13,499 nucleotides of DNA from Clostridiaceae bacterium (GTDB lineage Bacteria > Bacillota > Clostridia > Saccharofermentanales > UBA5734): contig JAAYBY010000253.1 in assembly GCA_012729935.1 (NCBI GenBank), forward strand, positions 1-13,499, read 5' to 3'. The stretch's first letter is position 1. Each line of letters opens with the position of its first letter. A program made the position numbers and the translations under genes. Positions 12,359 through 13,499 of this stretch are shown one piece after another. The notes beneath the pieces are model-generated. The model saw nothing but the letters and a program-made list of their open reading frames with translations, searched no databases and had not been told where the DNA came from.

Positions 12359-13043
12359 AATTATCTGGGGATTACTCATACTGGTCTGTGGTGTGTTGCT
12401 GCTGTTGTCAGCATTGGGCATCGATACAGGTCCTTTCCAGTGGACAAAGGTCATCGGCAGCGTCCTGCTGCTGGCGATCGCAGTATCAGGACTGATCAAA
12501 CTGAGATTTCTTCTGGCCTTAATGCCGATCGCAGGTATTCTTTATCTCTGGAAACTCGAGCTTGGGTTTCCTGAACTGAATCTCTGGCTGCTGCTTGCCG
12601 CGGCTTTCGTGCTGGGTATCGGGCTGGCCATCATCTTCCGTAAATCACGTGATGCCTTCGTTTTCTCCCATGATCAACCCGATTATGTTGAGACGGCTGA
12701 AACTGACGGATCTGTCATCACGATTCGATCAAGCTTCGGTGAGCAGACGAAATACATCCATGCGGAGCAGCTGAAAAAAGTTGTCATCAACAGCCACTTT
12801 GCATCAGTCAAAGCTTATTTTGAACAGGTTCAACCGAGTGCAGACGGTCTGACCATCGACGTCAATGCTCATTTCTCCGGTGTGATCCTGGCAGTTCCCA
12901 GATCATGGCGGATTGAGAACAAGATCAGCAGCTTTGCAGCTGAGGTATCTGATCGGGATAGTCGCATCGATGCAACAGGGCCTAAGGTGCTGCTCAGAGG
13001 CAGTACAAACTTTGCAGAGGTTAAAATCATCCGTATTGATTGA
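12345..13043 (+). CDS. LiaF-like membrane protein (LiaF-type TM region plus LiaF C-terminal domain)
   Basis: A 232-residue membrane protein. The start is placed at 12345 (GAGAGG at 12332-12337, seven bases ahead) rather than the ATG at 12330, which overlaps that site. The N-terminal half has four hydrophobic segments (about 6-24, 34-52, 54-70 and 80-98) in the LiaF/LiaI style. The C-terminal half (about 115-232) is a soluble beta-rich domain with ITIRSSFGEQTKYI, VVINSHFASVKAYFE, IDVNAHFSGVILAVPRSWRIE and LRGSTNFAEVKIIRID, the repeating pattern of the LiaF C-terminal domain (cell-wall-active antibiotic response). Canonical LiaF inhibits the LiaRS two-component system, but no sensor kinase is present; here the partner is a LytTR regulator encoded by the overlapping upstream gene. 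I infer that it restrains or signals to that regulator from the membrane. Confidence 0.85.
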   Translation: MKTNRIIWGLLILVCGVLLLLSALGIDTGPFQWTKVIGSVLLLAIAVSGLIKLRFLLALMPIAGILYLWKLELGFPELNLWLLLAAAFVLGIGLAIIFRKSRDAFVFSHDQPDYVETAETDGSVITIRSSFGEQTKYIHAEQLKKVVINSHFASVKAYFEQVQPSADGLTIDVNAHFSGVILAVPRSWRIENKISSFAAEVSDRDSRIDATGPKVLLRGSTNFAEVKIIRID

Positions 13044-13089
13044 CAAACTCATTCGCTATGAAAAAGGCCTAAATGTTCAACGTTTCGTG

Positions 13090-13144
13090 TACCAGCAAAT
13101 TAAAAGCGTCCAATTGTTTTTTGGACGCTTTTAACTTGCTGGTA
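13090..13144. terminator. Long near-perfect hairpin, probable bidirectional terminator
   Basis: Arms 13090-13113 and 13121-13144 pair over 24 positions with one mismatch and enclose a 7-base loop (TTGTTTT). The inner part AAAAGCGTCC/GGACGCTTTT, with A on one side and T on the other, has the make-up of a bidirectional terminator between the LiaF-like gene and the convergent dehydrogenase gene. The outer extension ACCAGCAA/TTGCTGGT makes it longer than most terminators in the window. Confidence 0.7.
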
Positions 13145-13182
13145 TCTTTCTTTGAAGGCCGGATAATTCATTATTAACTGAT

Positions 13183-13499
13183 TTAAATAGCCGTGTATCC
13201 GCCATCAACCGGAATATTCGCCCCGGTCATATAGGACGACGCGTCGGAAGCGAGGAAAACAACAGCGCCTTTTAAGAACGTTTCTTCGCCAAGCCTGAAC
13301 AGCTGTGTCCGCCTGCTCCAGCGCTCAACGCTCGTCTGCCATAGTTCTTTTGTCTTAAAGGCTGCCGGCTGGGAGGCTGCCATCTTGGCACCGGGACTGA
13401 TGGCGTTGCAGCGTACATTCTGCCGGCCATAATAGCTTGCGACATATTTCGTAAAATTAATCAGTCCGCCTTTGTGAAAGTGGTAATCCGGTTCGGAAT
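13183..13499 (-). CDS. Short-chain dehydrogenase/reductase, C-terminal part (5' end outside window)
   Basis: The last 104 residues of a short-chain dehydrogenase (SDR), open to the window edge without a start. The catalytic YxxxK motif is visible as YHFHK (plus-strand bases 13471-13485), followed by GGLINFTKYVASYYG, NVRCNAISPGAK (the N-P-G segment that binds the nicotinamide), and the C-terminal FLASDASSYMTGANIPVDGGYTAI, the standard classical-SDR ending (D-G-G-Y). The Met at 13383 is internal. The Tyr/Lys pair and the DGGY terminus place it with classical SDRs of about 250 residues, similar in style to gluconate 5-dehydrogenase/KduD types, but the Rossmann glycine motif and substrate-determining part are outside the window, so no substrate is proposed. 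It is convergent with the LiaF-like gene across the long hairpin. Confidence 0.9.
   Translation of the reverse strand, partial: SEPDYHFHKGGLINFTKYVASYYGRQNVRCNAISPGAKMAASQPAAFKTKELWQTSVERWSRRTQLFRLGEETFLKGAVVFLASDASSYMTGANIPVDGGYTAI

Overview
The window looks like chromosomal DNA of a low-to-mid GC Bacillota. I favour an anaerobic clostridial-type organism, because it carries a GTP-type PEP carboxykinase, an EFR1-type flavodoxin/ferredoxin fusion, strong GGAGG-type ribosome binding sites, sigma-A-like promoters and short T-tailed terminators. The species cannot be named from this sequence. I see no rRNA, tRNA, CRISPR array, insertion sequence or phage gene, and no gene-free stretch exceeds about 225 bases.

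Layout. (1) 1-1350 (+): the C-terminal three quarters of GTP-dependent PEP carboxykinase, cut by the window edge, followed by one or two terminators. (2) 1520-2479 (+): a D-2-hydroxyacid dehydrogenase with its own promoter, convergent with (3) a minus-strand run read from 6235 down to 2503: EFR1-type flavodoxin/ferredoxin, YhcH/YjgK/YiaL cupin-like sugar protein, uroporphyrinogen-decarboxylase-superfamily protein and class II glycerate kinase. (4) 6461-6679 (+): a 72-residue charged helical protein of unknown function with a clear promoter. (5) 6856-7500 (+): ribosomal protein L25/Ctc with a near-consensus promoter, ending in a strong bidirectional terminator shared with (6) a minus-strand pair: an alanine-racemase-fold D-serine dehydratase/D-threonine aldolase-like enzyme followed by a RidA-family protein. 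(7) 9519-11771 (+): a NatAB/YhaQP-like ABC exporter (ATPase with a TTG start, then permease). (8) 11894-13043 (+): a stand-alone LytTR DNA-binding regulator overlapping a LiaF-like membrane protein. (9) 13183-13499 (-): the C-terminal part of a short-chain dehydrogenase running off the window, separated from (8) by a long near-perfect hairpin.

How the genes may work together. The dehydrogenase (possible hydroxypyruvate/glyoxylate reductase), glycerate kinase and PEP carboxykinase could all touch C3 acid metabolism, but they are in separate transcription units and the link is inferred. The PLP enzyme and RidA make a coherent pair: beta-elimination from a D-hydroxyamino acid gives an enamine that RidA hydrolyses. 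The most interesting part is the ABC exporter followed by LytTR regulator plus membrane protein. It has the outline of a LytTR regulatory system (DNA-binding protein held by a membrane partner), and a pair of 11-bp direct repeats exactly 21 bp apart lies just upstream of the LytTR promoter, the geometry expected for a LytTR operator.
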